Shown here in pieces: positions 54,071 through 61,659 of a DNA stretch of 64,000 nucleotides; within the stretch, counting starts at the first letter, position 1; each line of letters begins with the position of its first letter. Below the pieces are notes generated by a model that searched no databases, was not told the origin of the DNA, and worked only from the letters and a program-made list of their open reading frames with translations. The stretch is from the NCBI GenBank assembly GCA_018366495.1, contig JAGZHZ010000013.1, positions 1 to 64,000 on the forward strand, written 5' to 3'. Position numbers and translations under genes: made by a program. Source of the DNA: Clostridiales bacterium (GTDB lineage Bacteria; Bacillota; Clostridia; Lachnospirales; Lachnospiraceae).

Positions 54071-54646
54071 TCACTCTTTTTTATTTTTTACTTTACAAAT
54101 GAGCTGAGTCATTGTCCCCATCGGACAGTAGACACACCAGCTGCGCGGTTTAAACAGAATCATCGTCACAAATCCAAGAACAGTGGAAGTCAGCATCACA
54201 CTATAAAATCCAAAAGCAAACTGTACTATCCCAGGATGAAATACCGTTCCGTGATATGCCCAATTCCATGGCAGTTTAAACGTCCACAGAAGTGTTACCA
54301 CTTGCCTTAAATCCTGTGCCCCCGAAAATACCAGATATGTATTCCAGATCATCTGGAAAAACATGGTAAAAAAGAATACCAGAAATCCATAGCGGAACCA
54401 CTTACTCTTCATCCATTTTGGAATATCTTTCTTTCGTGAAAGGCCAAATCGTCCTCCAAGCACTTCAAATAACTGCCCTCTTCCGCAGTAACGGTTGCAA
54501 TATCCTTTCGTCCCTTTTGAGATGGAAATAATCAATGGAATGAAAAAACACAACAGTCCAAGCCAGGCAAACAAAATATTAAAAAATCCTAAAATCAGAT
54601 ATGTTAAGGATACAATCCACAGATAATCATACCAATGTTTTTTCAT
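54071..54646 (-). CDS. NapH-like membrane 4Fe-4S protein
   Basis: A 191-residue membrane protein with about four helices and two cysteine motifs facing the cytoplasm: GYCNRYCGRGQLFE and WCVYCPMGTMTQ, as in NapH/NosR-type electron carriers. The start overlaps the ferredoxin stop in ATGA. It probably passes electrons between the ferredoxin and the membrane; the partner oxidoreductase is not in the window. Confidence 0.75.
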   Translation of the reverse strand: MKKHWYDYLWIVSLTYLILGFFNILFAWLGLLCFFIPLIISISKGTKGYCNRYCGRGQLFEVLGGRFGLSRKKDIPKWMKSKWFRYGFLVFFFTMFFQMIWNTYLVFSGAQDLRQVVTLLWTFKLPWNWAYHGTVFHPGIVQFAFGFYSVMLTSTVLGFVTMILFKPRSWCVYCPMGTMTQLICKVKNKKE

Positions 54647-54858
54647 GCTCCTGCCTCCTCTATCTGTATCGCAGATGCCGGACATTCTTTTGCACACTTT
54701 CCACATCCTACGCATTTTTCCATATTAACTTTTGCCATAATCCCTCTCCAGATTTCAATGGCGCTTTTTGGACAAACCTTTACACAGCATCCGCAGGCAA
54801 CACACTCGTCTGTCTGCACAAAAGCTTTTCGTTTTTTTCTGATCTTTTTTTCCACCAC
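54643..54858 (-). CDS. 2[4Fe-4S] ferredoxin
   Basis: A 71-residue ferredoxin with two full binding motifs, CVACGCCVKVCP and CVGCGKCAKECP, and a basic N-terminus. It is coupled by an ATGA overlap to the NapH-like membrane protein, so the two act as an electron-transfer unit. AGGAGG lies before the start. The gap 54859-55130 upstream holds only AT-rich sequence and the permease terminator. Confidence 0.9.
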   Translation of the reverse strand: MVEKKIRKKRKAFVQTDECVACGCCVKVCPKSAIEIWRGIMAKVNMEKCVGCGKCAKECPASAIQIEEAGA

Positions 54859-55053
54859 AGTTCCTCCTACATTTCAAAATAGAAATCATCCATTTAAGAC
54901 CTTTTTCGCTCCAATTTCTACTTTTCTTTTATTAAATTTTATCAAAATAAAAACGTTTTCTAATTGATCTTAATGGATTCATGGATGATTTTTTCGTTAT
55001 AAATATAGCATACTACAAAATAGGCGTTGAATCTGTGATTTTATCACAAAAAA

Positions 55054-55083
55054 TACAGCCTGCTCTTGTAAGAACAGACTGTA
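55054..55083 (-). terminator. Terminator of the xanthine/uracil-type permease
   Basis: A 13-bp stem with two mismatches (55054-55066 with 55071-55083) and a 4-base loop is followed by TTTTTTG on the minus strand. Confidence 0.8.
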
Positions 55084-55130
55084 CTTCCATTTTCATCTTT
55101 ATATTATTTTTTCTTATTTCAGACAACCTT

Positions 55131-56462
55131 TTATGCTATCGGTTTGATCTCCATATTTTTCGGGAGTGTCAAATTCAAAATGATGGATACGACAAACACA
55201 ACCGCTACCACATTTGCTGAAAATACAGACTGTAATATTTCAGGGAAAATATGCCAGATCTCTGTTTCACTTGCAGCTGTAAATCCAATTCCAATGGAAA
55301 GCGACAACGCTGCGATTGTGATATTTCTCTGTGTAAATCCTGCTTTTGCAAGCATCTCAATTCCAGATGTGAGAATTGTTCCAAACATCATCAGCGTGCA
55401 TCCTCCTAATACAGATTCCGGAAGTGATGCAAAAAAGTTTCCGACTGGCGGAAGCAATCCTGCCAAAATCATACAAACTGCTCCTGTCATGATTGTAAAT
55501 CTGTTTACCACTTTTGTCATCGCAATCAATCCAACATTCTGTGAGAAGGATGTAACTGGAGGACATCCTAAAAGGGAAGAAAATGCTGAAGCATATCCGT
55601 CACAAGCCAGAGAACCTGTTATCTCTTTCACCGAGATTTCTCTTTTCAAACCACTTGATGCCATCGCTGTTGTATCTCCAATCGTCTCAGCCGCTGAGAC
55701 AAGGAAAATAATTGCAACTGAAAAAATCGCTCCCCAGTGAAATTCTGGCACATACGGCATTAATTTTGGAAGTGAAACGATTCCACCTGATAAAATAATG
55801 GAAAGATCGACTTTTCCCATAAAAATCGCAACAATATATCCGACAATCAATCCAACTAAAACAGACAACTGTTTTAAATATCCTTTTGCCTTAATATTCC
55901 ATATCAGACAGACAATCAATGTAATTGTTCCCAAAATCAAATTCTCTGCTGAACCAAAGTCCTCTGTATAGCCGCCTCCGAATGATCTGGCCCCTACAGT
56001 AAACAAAGAATATCCTATTGCTGTTACAACGGAAGCTGCCACGATCGGAGAAATAATTTTTTTCCAGTATTTTGCAAGCAATCCAAGCGTTCCTTCTAAA
56101 ATACCGCCCACCAGAACTGCTCCGATCACCGCCGGATATCCATAATTTGCTGCCACTGTACTCAGCACTGTGACGAATGTGAAACTAACTCCCATGACAA
56201 TAGGAAGTCTTGATCCTATCTTCCAAATCGGATACAACTGGATCAAAGTGGCAATTCCGGCTACAAACATCGCATTCTGAAGAAGGATTGCCACCTCAGC
56301 CTGTCCCAGTCCTCCGGCTGCTGCAATGATGGTGATTGGCGTCAGATTCGATACAAACATCGCCAGAATGTGCTGAAGACCAAAAGGGATTGCTTTCCCA
56401 AGCGGAACTCTTCCATCCAACTTGTAAATGTTCGCCACATCTGCTGTTTTGCTGTTTTTCAT
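55131..56462 (-). CDS. NCS2 family xanthine/uracil permease
   Basis: A 443-residue transporter with about fourteen helices of the nucleobase-cation symporter 2 family: FGLQHILAMFVSNLTPI at the N-terminus, SAAETIGDTTAMA with the substrate-binding Glu, and GCPPVTSFSQNVGLIAMTKV. The pattern is closest to purine (xanthine/urate) permeases. No purine riboswitch core was found upstream. It is a single gene with its own terminator. Confidence 0.9.
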   Translation of the reverse strand: MKNSKTADVANIYKLDGRVPLGKAIPFGLQHILAMFVSNLTPITIIAAAGGLGQAEVAILLQNAMFVAGIATLIQLYPIWKIGSRLPIVMGVSFTFVTVLSTVAANYGYPAVIGAVLVGGILEGTLGLLAKYWKKIISPIVAASVVTAIGYSLFTVGARSFGGGYTEDFGSAENLILGTITLIVCLIWNIKAKGYLKQLSVLVGLIVGYIVAIFMGKVDLSIILSGGIVSLPKLMPYVPEFHWGAIFSVAIIFLVSAAETIGDTTAMASSGLKREISVKEITGSLACDGYASAFSSLLGCPPVTSFSQNVGLIAMTKVVNRFTIMTGAVCMILAGLLPPVGNFFASLPESVLGGCTLMMFGTILTSGIEMLAKAGFTQRNITIAALSLSIGIGFTAASETEIWHIFPEILQSVFSANVVAVVFVVSIILNLTLPKNMEIKPIA

Positions 56463-56795
56463 AAGTACTCTTCTCTCTCCTTTTCTCTGTACTCCTTTTT
56501 TCTACTCCTCAATATGGGATTGCTGCTGCAATCACGAAAAGTATTTCGTCAAGTATTTTAGCATGAATGTCGAAAAAAAACAGTATTTTTAATAATATTT
56601 CTTGTGGACAAAGTTTAATTGCAGCCGAGTAGTTCACATAGAATATCTTATTAGAAGAGACAAATTTTTTTGTTTGAAAGCAAATAGAAAAAAATATTTC
56701 TGTTTGGGAATTTTGGTGCTTGCAGCTTTCATATACTCTGTTCCTATTCTCTTCTTCAGAGAATATAAAAAAACCACAAAAATTTCTCCAAAAAA
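56463..56795. other. Gap without a gene between permease and hsp20 promoter
   Basis: This stretch is AT-rich and carries the permease leader on the minus strand. Short open frames on both strands lack ribosome binding sites and family features. I see nothing further. Confidence 0.5.
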
Positions 56796-56838
56796 TTAGC
56801 ACTCACCTCTTGACATTGCTAATATTGTGTGCTATATT
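56796..56838 (+). promoter_or_regulatory. hsp20 promoter with a CIRCE operator
   Basis: TTAGCACTC (56796-56804), nine bases, then CATTGCTAA (56814-56822) matches the HrcA-binding CIRCE element (second half GAGTGCTAA) at 16 of 18 positions. It overlaps the -35 box TTGACA (56810-56815), which is 17 bases from TATATT (56833-56838). HrcA repression of hsp20 is strongly suggested. Confidence 0.85.
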
Positions 56839-56968
56839 ACATATAGAACAAAGAGAGCAAATGGAACAAGAAGAATAAATAAAAATGTTTCCTTTCTCTT
56901 TCGTTCAAAAAACTATTTACTAATATTTAGCGACATCGCTATTGTAAAATACCCACCATGAATTGTAA

Positions 56969-57016
56969 CCTTTTCAAAAAGATATGCAGTTCCAGATGGA
57001 TACTATTTGAAAGGAG
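56969..57016 (+). promoter_or_regulatory. Possible RNA thermometer in the hsp20 leader
   Basis: CCTTTTCAAA (56969-56978) can pair with TTTGAAAGG (57006-57014) with one bulged T, hiding AAAGG of the AAAGGAG ribosome binding site (57010-57016). The U-rich arm against the Shine-Dalgarno resembles fourU-type heat-opened hairpins. The loop is 27 bases. This is a structural guess from pairing only. Confidence 0.4.
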
Positions 57017-57025
57017 AAATGACTT

Positions 57026-57475
57026 ATGATGATGCCTAGTATTTTTGGAGAAGATTTATTTGATGACTTTATGAATTTCCCATTCGAAGGAGATTTCTTT
57101 GGTGGTAAAAATCCGTTATATGGAAAACATCAGAAAAATTTGATGAAAACAGATATTCGTGAGACAGAATCAGGATATGAACTGGATATCGATCTTCCTG
57201 GATTCAAAAAAGATGAAATCAATGCCAAACTTGAAAATGGCTATCTGACAATCTCCGCTGCTAAGGGACTAGATAAAGATGAGCAGGATAAGAAAGGTAA
57301 TTACATCCGTCGTGAACGTTATGCTGGAAGCATGAGCAGAAGTTTCTTTGTAGGAGAAGGTGTTACACAGGAAGATGTCCATGCTAAATTTGAAGATGGT
57401 ATCTTGAAATTGTCCGTTCCAAAAAAAGTTGCAAAAGAAGTAGAGCAGCAGAGATATATTTCCATTGAGGGCTAA
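57026..57475 (+). CDS. hsp20: Hsp20/alpha-crystallin small heat-shock protein
   Basis: A 149-residue chaperone. The alpha-crystallin domain (about 40-140) has TDIRETESGYELDIDLPGFKK, ending with the AxFEDGILKLSVPK segment, and the IXI-type tail ISIEG. It holds unfolded proteins under heat stress. AAGGAG is nine bases before the first of three consecutive ATGs; any of them could start. Promoter, CIRCE and leader hairpin imply control at two levels. Confidence 0.93.
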   Translation: MMMPSIFGEDLFDDFMNFPFEGDFFGGKNPLYGKHQKNLMKTDIRETESGYELDIDLPGFKKDEINAKLENGYLTISAAKGLDKDEQDKKGNYIRRERYAGSMSRSFFVGEGVTQEDVHAKFEDGILKLSVPKKVAKEVEQQRYISIEG

Positions 57476-57495
57476 TGCCCTCAATGGCTTTTTTT
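57462..57495 (+). terminator. Terminator overlapping the end of hsp20
   Basis: CCATTGAGGG (57462-57471) pairs perfectly with CCCTCAATGG (57478-57487), and CTTTTTTT follows. The TAA stop lies in the 6-base loop, so the last four codons form the stem. Confidence 0.9.
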
Positions 57496-57976
57496 ATTTC
57501 CCCGTATCCTCTTTTTTATTTTCTTTTCCCTGTTTCCTTTTTATAGAAAAATAAATACCCGCAACAGCTGCCATCTGCAATGCTGCCGCCGCAATCAGAG
57601 TGTAAAATATAATAATGCTGAAATATGCCGCCACAGCTCCAACCAGCACCATACACATAGAGGTGATTAAAATCATTGGCATTCCAGACTTTTTCAAGAA
57701 TATTTCTATATGCTCCTCATTTTCGCGTGCATATAATAACGCCAATTTTTCTTCATTGCAAATCGCATTACCCAGTTTAAGCAGATAGATACACGCCAAA
57801 ATTCCTATTCCAATCAAAATGACAATCTGAAACCCGATCGCAACTTTCTGTGATATACTCTTCTGTACCATATTGCGAATCATAAAATAGTCATATGCGC
57901 CGATCAGTGCGACAACCGCGATGAATCCTTGCAAATAATGCATTCTATTTCGTACTTCTTTTTTGAACTCTTCCAT
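57494..57976 (-). CDS. Four-helix membrane protein, unknown function
   Basis: A 160-residue membrane protein with helices at about residues 18-32, 46-68, 98-117 and 121-143, a central acidic stretch (ENEEHIEIFLKK) and a charged tail. I do not recognise the family. GGGAGG precedes the start, and a TTGCCG/TATACT promoter with 17-base spacing lies upstream at 58022-58050. Confidence 0.7.
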   Translation of the reverse strand: MEEFKKEVRNRMHYLQGFIAVVALIGAYDYFMIRNMVQKSISQKVAIGFQIVILIGIGILACIYLLKLGNAICNEEKLALLYARENEEHIEIFLKKSGMPMILITSMCMVLVGAVAAYFSIIIFYTLIAAAALQMAAVAGIYFSIKRKQGKENKKEDTGK

Positions 57977-58021
57977 TTTTCCCTCCCAATTTTTTCTGTT
58001 TATTCAGATACTTTCATATTC

Positions 58022-58050
58022 AGTATAATAGATTCCATTCTGTACGGCAA
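58022..58050 (-). promoter_or_regulatory. Promoter of the four-helix membrane protein gene
   Basis: On the minus strand TTGCCG (58045-58050) and TATACT (58022-58027) are 17 bases apart, about 50 bases before the start codon. Confidence 0.55.
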
Positions 58051-58073
58051 GAGTAGTAAAAATGTATTTCATT

Positions 58074-58111
58074 AAAAAGAGGAGACAGCCAGATCGGCGC
58101 CTCCTCTTTTT
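58074..58111. terminator. Terminator after the AICAR transformylase gene
   Basis: AAAAAGAGGAG (58074-58084) pairs with CTCCTCTTTTT (58101-58111); T-runs flank both sides. It ends the purine operon on the minus strand. Confidence 0.85.
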
Positions 58112-58140
58112 GCATTTAAGATTTATTACTTTTCCAAATT

Positions 58141-59319
58141 TTAGTGGTGGAATAAGCGGATTCCCGTAAATGCCATCACCATATCATATTTATTACATGT
58201 TTCAATAACAGCGTCATCACGCACAGATCCGCCTGGTTCTGCAATATATTTTACACCGCTCTTCTTTGCACGTTCAATATTATCGCTGAATGGGAAGAAC
58301 GCATCAGATCCAAGAGCAACGTCTGTCATCTGATCTAACCATGCACGTTTTTCTTCTGCTGTAAACACTTCTGGTTTTACTTTGAAGATTTTTTCCCAAG
58401 CGCCATCAGCTAATACGTCCATATATTCCTCTCCGATATAAACATCAATCGCATTGTCTCTGTCTGCACGGCGAATATTATCCACGAACTGAAGGTTTAA
58501 TACCTTTGGACACTGACGTAAGAACCAGTTATCTGCTTTCTGTCCTGCCAGTCTTGTACAATGTACACGGGACTGCTGTCCTGCTCCAATACCGATTGCC
58601 TGTCCACCTTTTGCAAAACATACAGAGTTAGACTGTGTATATTTCAGAGTAATCAGGGAAATAATCAGGTCAATTTTAGCTGAATCAGGCAGATTTTTAT
58701 TTTCTGTCACAATGTTGGCAAGCAGATCATTATTAATAGGAAGCTCATTTCTTCCCTGCTCAAATGTAATGCCAAATACTTCTTTGTGTTCAATTGGAGC
58801 TGGTTTATAAGATGGATCAATTTCAATTACATTATAATTTCCATTTTTCTTCTGTCTTAAAATTTCCAGCGCTTCCTCTGTATATCCAGGAGCGATCACA
58901 CCGTCAGATACTTCTCTTTTAATCAGCATCGCTGTATCTTTATCGCAGACATCAGACAGAGAAATAAAATCTCCAAAAGAAGACATTCTGTCTGCGCCTC
59001 TTGCTCTTGCATAAGCACATGCGAGTGGAGAAAGCTCTCCCATGTCATCTACCCAGTAAATTTTTGCAAGTGTTTCATCTAATGGCAGTCCAACTGCCGC
59101 ACCTGCTGGAGAAACGTGTTTGAAAGAAGTAGCTGCTGGAAGTCCTGTCGCTTCTTTTAATTCTCTTACCAGCTGCCAGCCGTTGAATGCATCCAGAAAG
59201 TTAATATATCCCGGTCTTCCCATCAGAACTTTAATCGGAAGTTCCTGTCCATTTGCAAGATAAATTTTGGATGGTTTCTGATTTGGGTTACATCCATATT
59301 TCAGTTCTAATTCCTTCAT
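58141..59319 (-). CDS. AICAR transformylase, stand-alone form
   Basis: A 392-residue enzyme equal to the C-terminal half of PurH: formylates AICAR with 10-formyl-tetrahydrofolate. Typical segments are KYGCNPNQKPS, ATSFKHVSPAGAA, the catalytic Lys-His pair in that motif, KYTQSNSVCFAKGGQAIGIGAGQQSR and GSDAFFPFSDN. The IMP cyclohydrolase half is not fused but encoded as an archaeal-type protein directly upstream. Both lie behind a ZTP riboswitch, which senses the shortage of the folate substrate. Confidence 0.93.
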   Translation of the reverse strand: MKELELKYGCNPNQKPSKIYLANGQELPIKVLMGRPGYINFLDAFNGWQLVRELKEATGLPAATSFKHVSPAGAAVGLPLDETLAKIYWVDDMGELSPLACAYARARGADRMSSFGDFISLSDVCDKDTAMLIKREVSDGVIAPGYTEEALEILRQKKNGNYNVIEIDPSYKPAPIEHKEVFGITFEQGRNELPINNDLLANIVTENKNLPDSAKIDLIISLITLKYTQSNSVCFAKGGQAIGIGAGQQSRVHCTRLAGQKADNWFLRQCPKVLNLQFVDNIRRADRDNAIDVYIGEEYMDVLADGAWEKIFKVKPEVFTAEEKRAWLDQMTDVALGSDAFFPFSDNIERAKKSGVKYIAEPGGSVRDDAVIETCNKYDMVMAFTGIRLFHH

Positions 59320-59337
59320 TTCTTTTTCCTCCTGCTT

Positions 59338-60051
59338 TTATTTATTTTTATTTACAATTTTTGTCTCATATTTCCCTGTTGCAATATCAATATAACGCAC
59401 AAACAGAGAAACCTTATTATCCTCGTTTAAGCTTTCCCACAGAAGATTTGTGAAAGCTTCAATATCATCTGGAATAGCAACCAGTTTTGGCTCTCCTTCA
59501 AAACTTGGAAGAGGATTTCCGTCACATTTATATGTATGAATAAAATGTCCTTCTCCTGCCACGCAGTTTTCATATGCAAATGTATAACGATTGCAAGCTT
59601 CTGGATTTCCATTGTTGCTCTTTAAAATGGACATTGCATAGCTGTATTTTCCATCTTCAATGTGCATAACACCAGAAATACGAGGTGTATAGTTTGGAGC
59701 ATCTGGCTCAAATTCTCTGCTGCGCAGAGACTGCTCAAATGTCATCTGTCTGTCCATTCCTTCATAAATGGTATCTGTCTGATCTCCGTTTGTCACGATT
59801 GTTTTATTTCCCAGAACACGTACCGGTGCATAGATAATTAAGCTGGGATCTGTTAATTTAGACGGATCAAATGCCTGTGTGCGGATTCCCTCTCCGTCCT
59901 CCACAAAAATACGGTTTCTGCTGTTTTCACTTCTTCCCATGATAAAGTACGCAGCGACTGCTTTCGTTCCGTCTGCTGATTTTCCGATCACAATTCCTCT
60001 TCCCGGATAAGAATTTTCTTTTAATTCTTTCTCGATTGATAACATCTCCAT
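59338..60051 (-). CDS. purO: IMP cyclohydrolase, archaeal PurO type
   Basis: A 237-residue enzyme that closes the last ring of IMP. It matches the PurO-like IMP_cyclohyd family: YPGRGIVIGKS, YFIMGRSENSRNR, APVRVLG and the later ISGVMHI and YAMSILKSNNGNPE. The start MEMLSIEKEL has AAAGGAG seven bases upstream; the ATG 21 bases earlier overlaps that site. The pair purO and AICAR transformylase replaces bifunctional PurH. Confidence 0.9.
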   Translation of the reverse strand: MEMLSIEKELKENSYPGRGIVIGKSADGTKAVAAYFIMGRSENSRNRIFVEDGEGIRTQAFDPSKLTDPSLIIYAPVRVLGNKTIVTNGDQTDTIYEGMDRQMTFEQSLRSREFEPDAPNYTPRISGVMHIEDGKYSYAMSILKSNNGNPEACNRYTFAYENCVAGEGHFIHTYKCDGNPLPSFEGEPKLVAIPDDIEAFTNLLWESLNEDNKVSLFVRYIDIATGKYETKIVNKNK

Positions 60052-60099
60052 GATCTCTCTCCTTTGCATCATTGTTCTGCTTGTTTTTCGTTTCAGGGC

Positions 60100-60199
60100 A
60101 AAAAAATAAGCCTAATCCGCGAGCGATTTCTGCCCAGACGGTCGGCTTTTTCTTAACTTATACTCCCTGTGGTCTATTCCACTTCCGTCAGTCGTATAA
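60100..60199 (-). ncRNA. ZTP (pfl) riboswitch with terminator
   Basis: On the minus strand TTATAC (60194-60199) pairs with GTATAA (60158-60163), enclosing GTGGAATAGACCAC. Downstream is the hallmark CCGTCTGGGCA of the pfl/ZTP class. AAGCC (60144-60148) can pair with GGCTT (60108-60112) followed by seven T, an intrinsic terminator. ZTP binding should let transcription enter purO and the AICAR transformylase gene. Confidence 0.88.
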
Positions 60200-60207
60200 T
60201 TATCTTT

Positions 60208-60236
60208 AACATATCATCCTTTCATGAAAAAGTCAA
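60208..60236 (-). promoter_or_regulatory. Promoter of the ZTP riboswitch
   Basis: TTGACT (60231-60236) and TATGTT (60208-60213) on the minus strand are 17 bases apart; the start point would fall at the 5' end of the riboswitch. Confidence 0.7.
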
Positions 60237-60266
60237 CCGTCAAAAAGAAAAATTTCAAAATTTTTC

Positions 60267-60449
60267 CTACATTTGCTTTCTCACAATCTGATATTCATCA
60301 TTTAAACGAAAATATGGACAAAAAGAAAATGTATTTGTCATGAAACGTCCCATCTCATCCTCATCCAAGTCGCTTTCGCAGGTGTAATAACCATACTCCT
60401 CATCATATACATAGTAAACACAGCATTCGCAGTTTGTCTTCTTTTTCAT
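60267..60449 (-). CDS. Small cysteine-rich protein, DUF6472-like
   Basis: A 60-residue protein, MKKKTNCECCVYYVYDEEYGYY, then DLDEDEMGRF and FCPYFR. CxxC near the start and two later Cys suggest a metal site. It resembles the small DUF6472-type proteins of Lachnospiraceae. GGAGG lies before the ATG at 60449. Function unknown. Confidence 0.7.
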   Translation of the reverse strand: MKKKTNCECCVYYVYDEEYGYYTCESDLDEDEMGRFMTNTFSFCPYFRLNDEYQIVRKQM

Positions 60450-60540
60450 TTCATCCTCCAAAAATCATTTTTTCTCGGAATCGCATTGCTCTTATGAACA
60501 ATATTCAACTTATACAACTCAAAACGTTTATTTAAATGAC

Positions 60541-60575
60541 ATGCTGTGAAACAAAATCTTTTTATTCCACAGCAT
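60541..60575 (-). terminator. Weak hairpin after the CmpB-like gene
   Basis: ATGCTGTG (60541-60548) pairs with CACAGCAT (60568-60575) just after the stop at 60583. The T-run that follows on the minus strand is poor. Confidence 0.4.
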
Positions 60576-60582
60576 CATCTTT

Positions 60583-61533
60583 TTACTTTTCCATTTTTTT
60601 GTTCTCTTTATTTTGCTCTTTCTTTTCTTCAGAAACTTCCTTCAGTTCTGCCAACACATCTTTAAACTTAACAGAACTGATTGTTGGATGTGCTTTCAGG
60701 ATACTGCGCTTATAAAAGTCGAGGTGTTCACGCATAAAAGATCTCTTTTCTCTCTCTGCCACATACGTCTCTTTCAGCTCTTCCAGCTCTTGTTTCATCT
60801 TTTCATTTTTCTTATCCTTCACATCATTTCGATCAAATTCCAGCTGAGCCTGTTCCAACTTTTTCTTAATATCTTGCAGCATTTCCGAAATTTTTTCACG
60901 CCTTGTTTCTTTTTTCTCTTCTTCTCTCATGGAACGCAAAGCAATCATTGCATTTAATCGTTTCTGCATTTTTTCCAATTCTTCTCTTGCTTTTTCCATC
61001 TTCACTAAAATGTCTTTGATATCAAGAGCAGCTTTAAAGGAAAGTGTAAAATCTACAGCAATGTAGATCGTTAAAACGAGTGCTATCATTCCCTGAATGT
61101 CTTTTGGAATACTTAAAACAAATTTTTCCACTGGAAGATGAATGATCTTCACCAGTGCAATCGTCAAACCGCCCCAGGCAAGCGACGTTCCCAGGCAAAT
61201 ATGACCATTTAAATTAAACTTGTTTTTACTGTAATCCCAATAGCGCACCTTAAAAATCGATTCCATTGCAACTCCTGTAAAATATTCCAAGATGGAGGCA
61301 GCAATCGCTCCTGACAAAAACATTAAAATAAGATTGTCTCGAAATGGTATCGTCACAAAAAGCATTAAAACCGCTCCAGATCCGTATAAAGGCAGAAATG
61401 GTCCTCTCATAAATCCTCTGTTTACCAACTTCTTTTTCACACATGACACAAATGTTGATTCAATACACCATCCAAAAAAACAATAAATGTAAAAAAACAG
61501 AAGCCATTCTGTCACACTATACTGATATGCCAT
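60583..61533 (-). CDS. CmpB-like putative ABC permease with coiled-coil tail
   Basis: A 316-residue protein with about five N-terminal helices (YIYCFFGWCIESTFVSC, NRGFMRGPFLPLYGSGAV typical of the ABC_trans_CmpB family) and a long charged coiled coil (about residues 180-310) in the cytoplasm. AAAGGAG precedes the ATG. Despite the family name no ATPase is nearby and transport is unproven. Confidence 0.8.
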   Translation of the reverse strand: MAYQYSVTEWLLFFYIYCFFGWCIESTFVSCVKKKLVNRGFMRGPFLPLYGSGAVLMLFVTIPFRDNLILMFLSGAIAASILEYFTGVAMESIFKVRYWDYSKNKFNLNGHICLGTSLAWGGLTIALVKIIHLPVEKFVLSIPKDIQGMIALVLTIYIAVDFTLSFKAALDIKDILVKMEKAREELEKMQKRLNAMIALRSMREEEKKETRREKISEMLQDIKKKLEQAQLEFDRNDVKDKKNEKMKQELEELKETYVAEREKRSFMREHLDFYKRSILKAHPTISSVKFKDVLAELKEVSEEKKEQNKENKKMEK

Positions 61534-61659
61534 ATTTTCTCTCCTTTCTATTCAAATTTAGAGATATCCCCTATATATTTGTTATATCATATCTGCTCCC
61601 AGAATACTATGTTATTCATAAAAGTAATTTCATTTATTAACTATGTCAACTTCTCCCGT

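Noticed and set aside
54940..54960. CcpA cre-like sequence near the ferredoxin genes
   Set aside because: It differs at two key positions from the cre consensus and has no carbon-use gene beside it.
56463..56600. Purine riboswitch before the NCS2 permease
   Set aside because: The leader lacks the conserved core and is mostly A/T and purine-rich tracts.
56602..56799. Plus-strand frame of 65 codons with a hydrophobic segment
   Set aside because: No ribosome binding site, and it runs into the hsp20 operator; probably chance.
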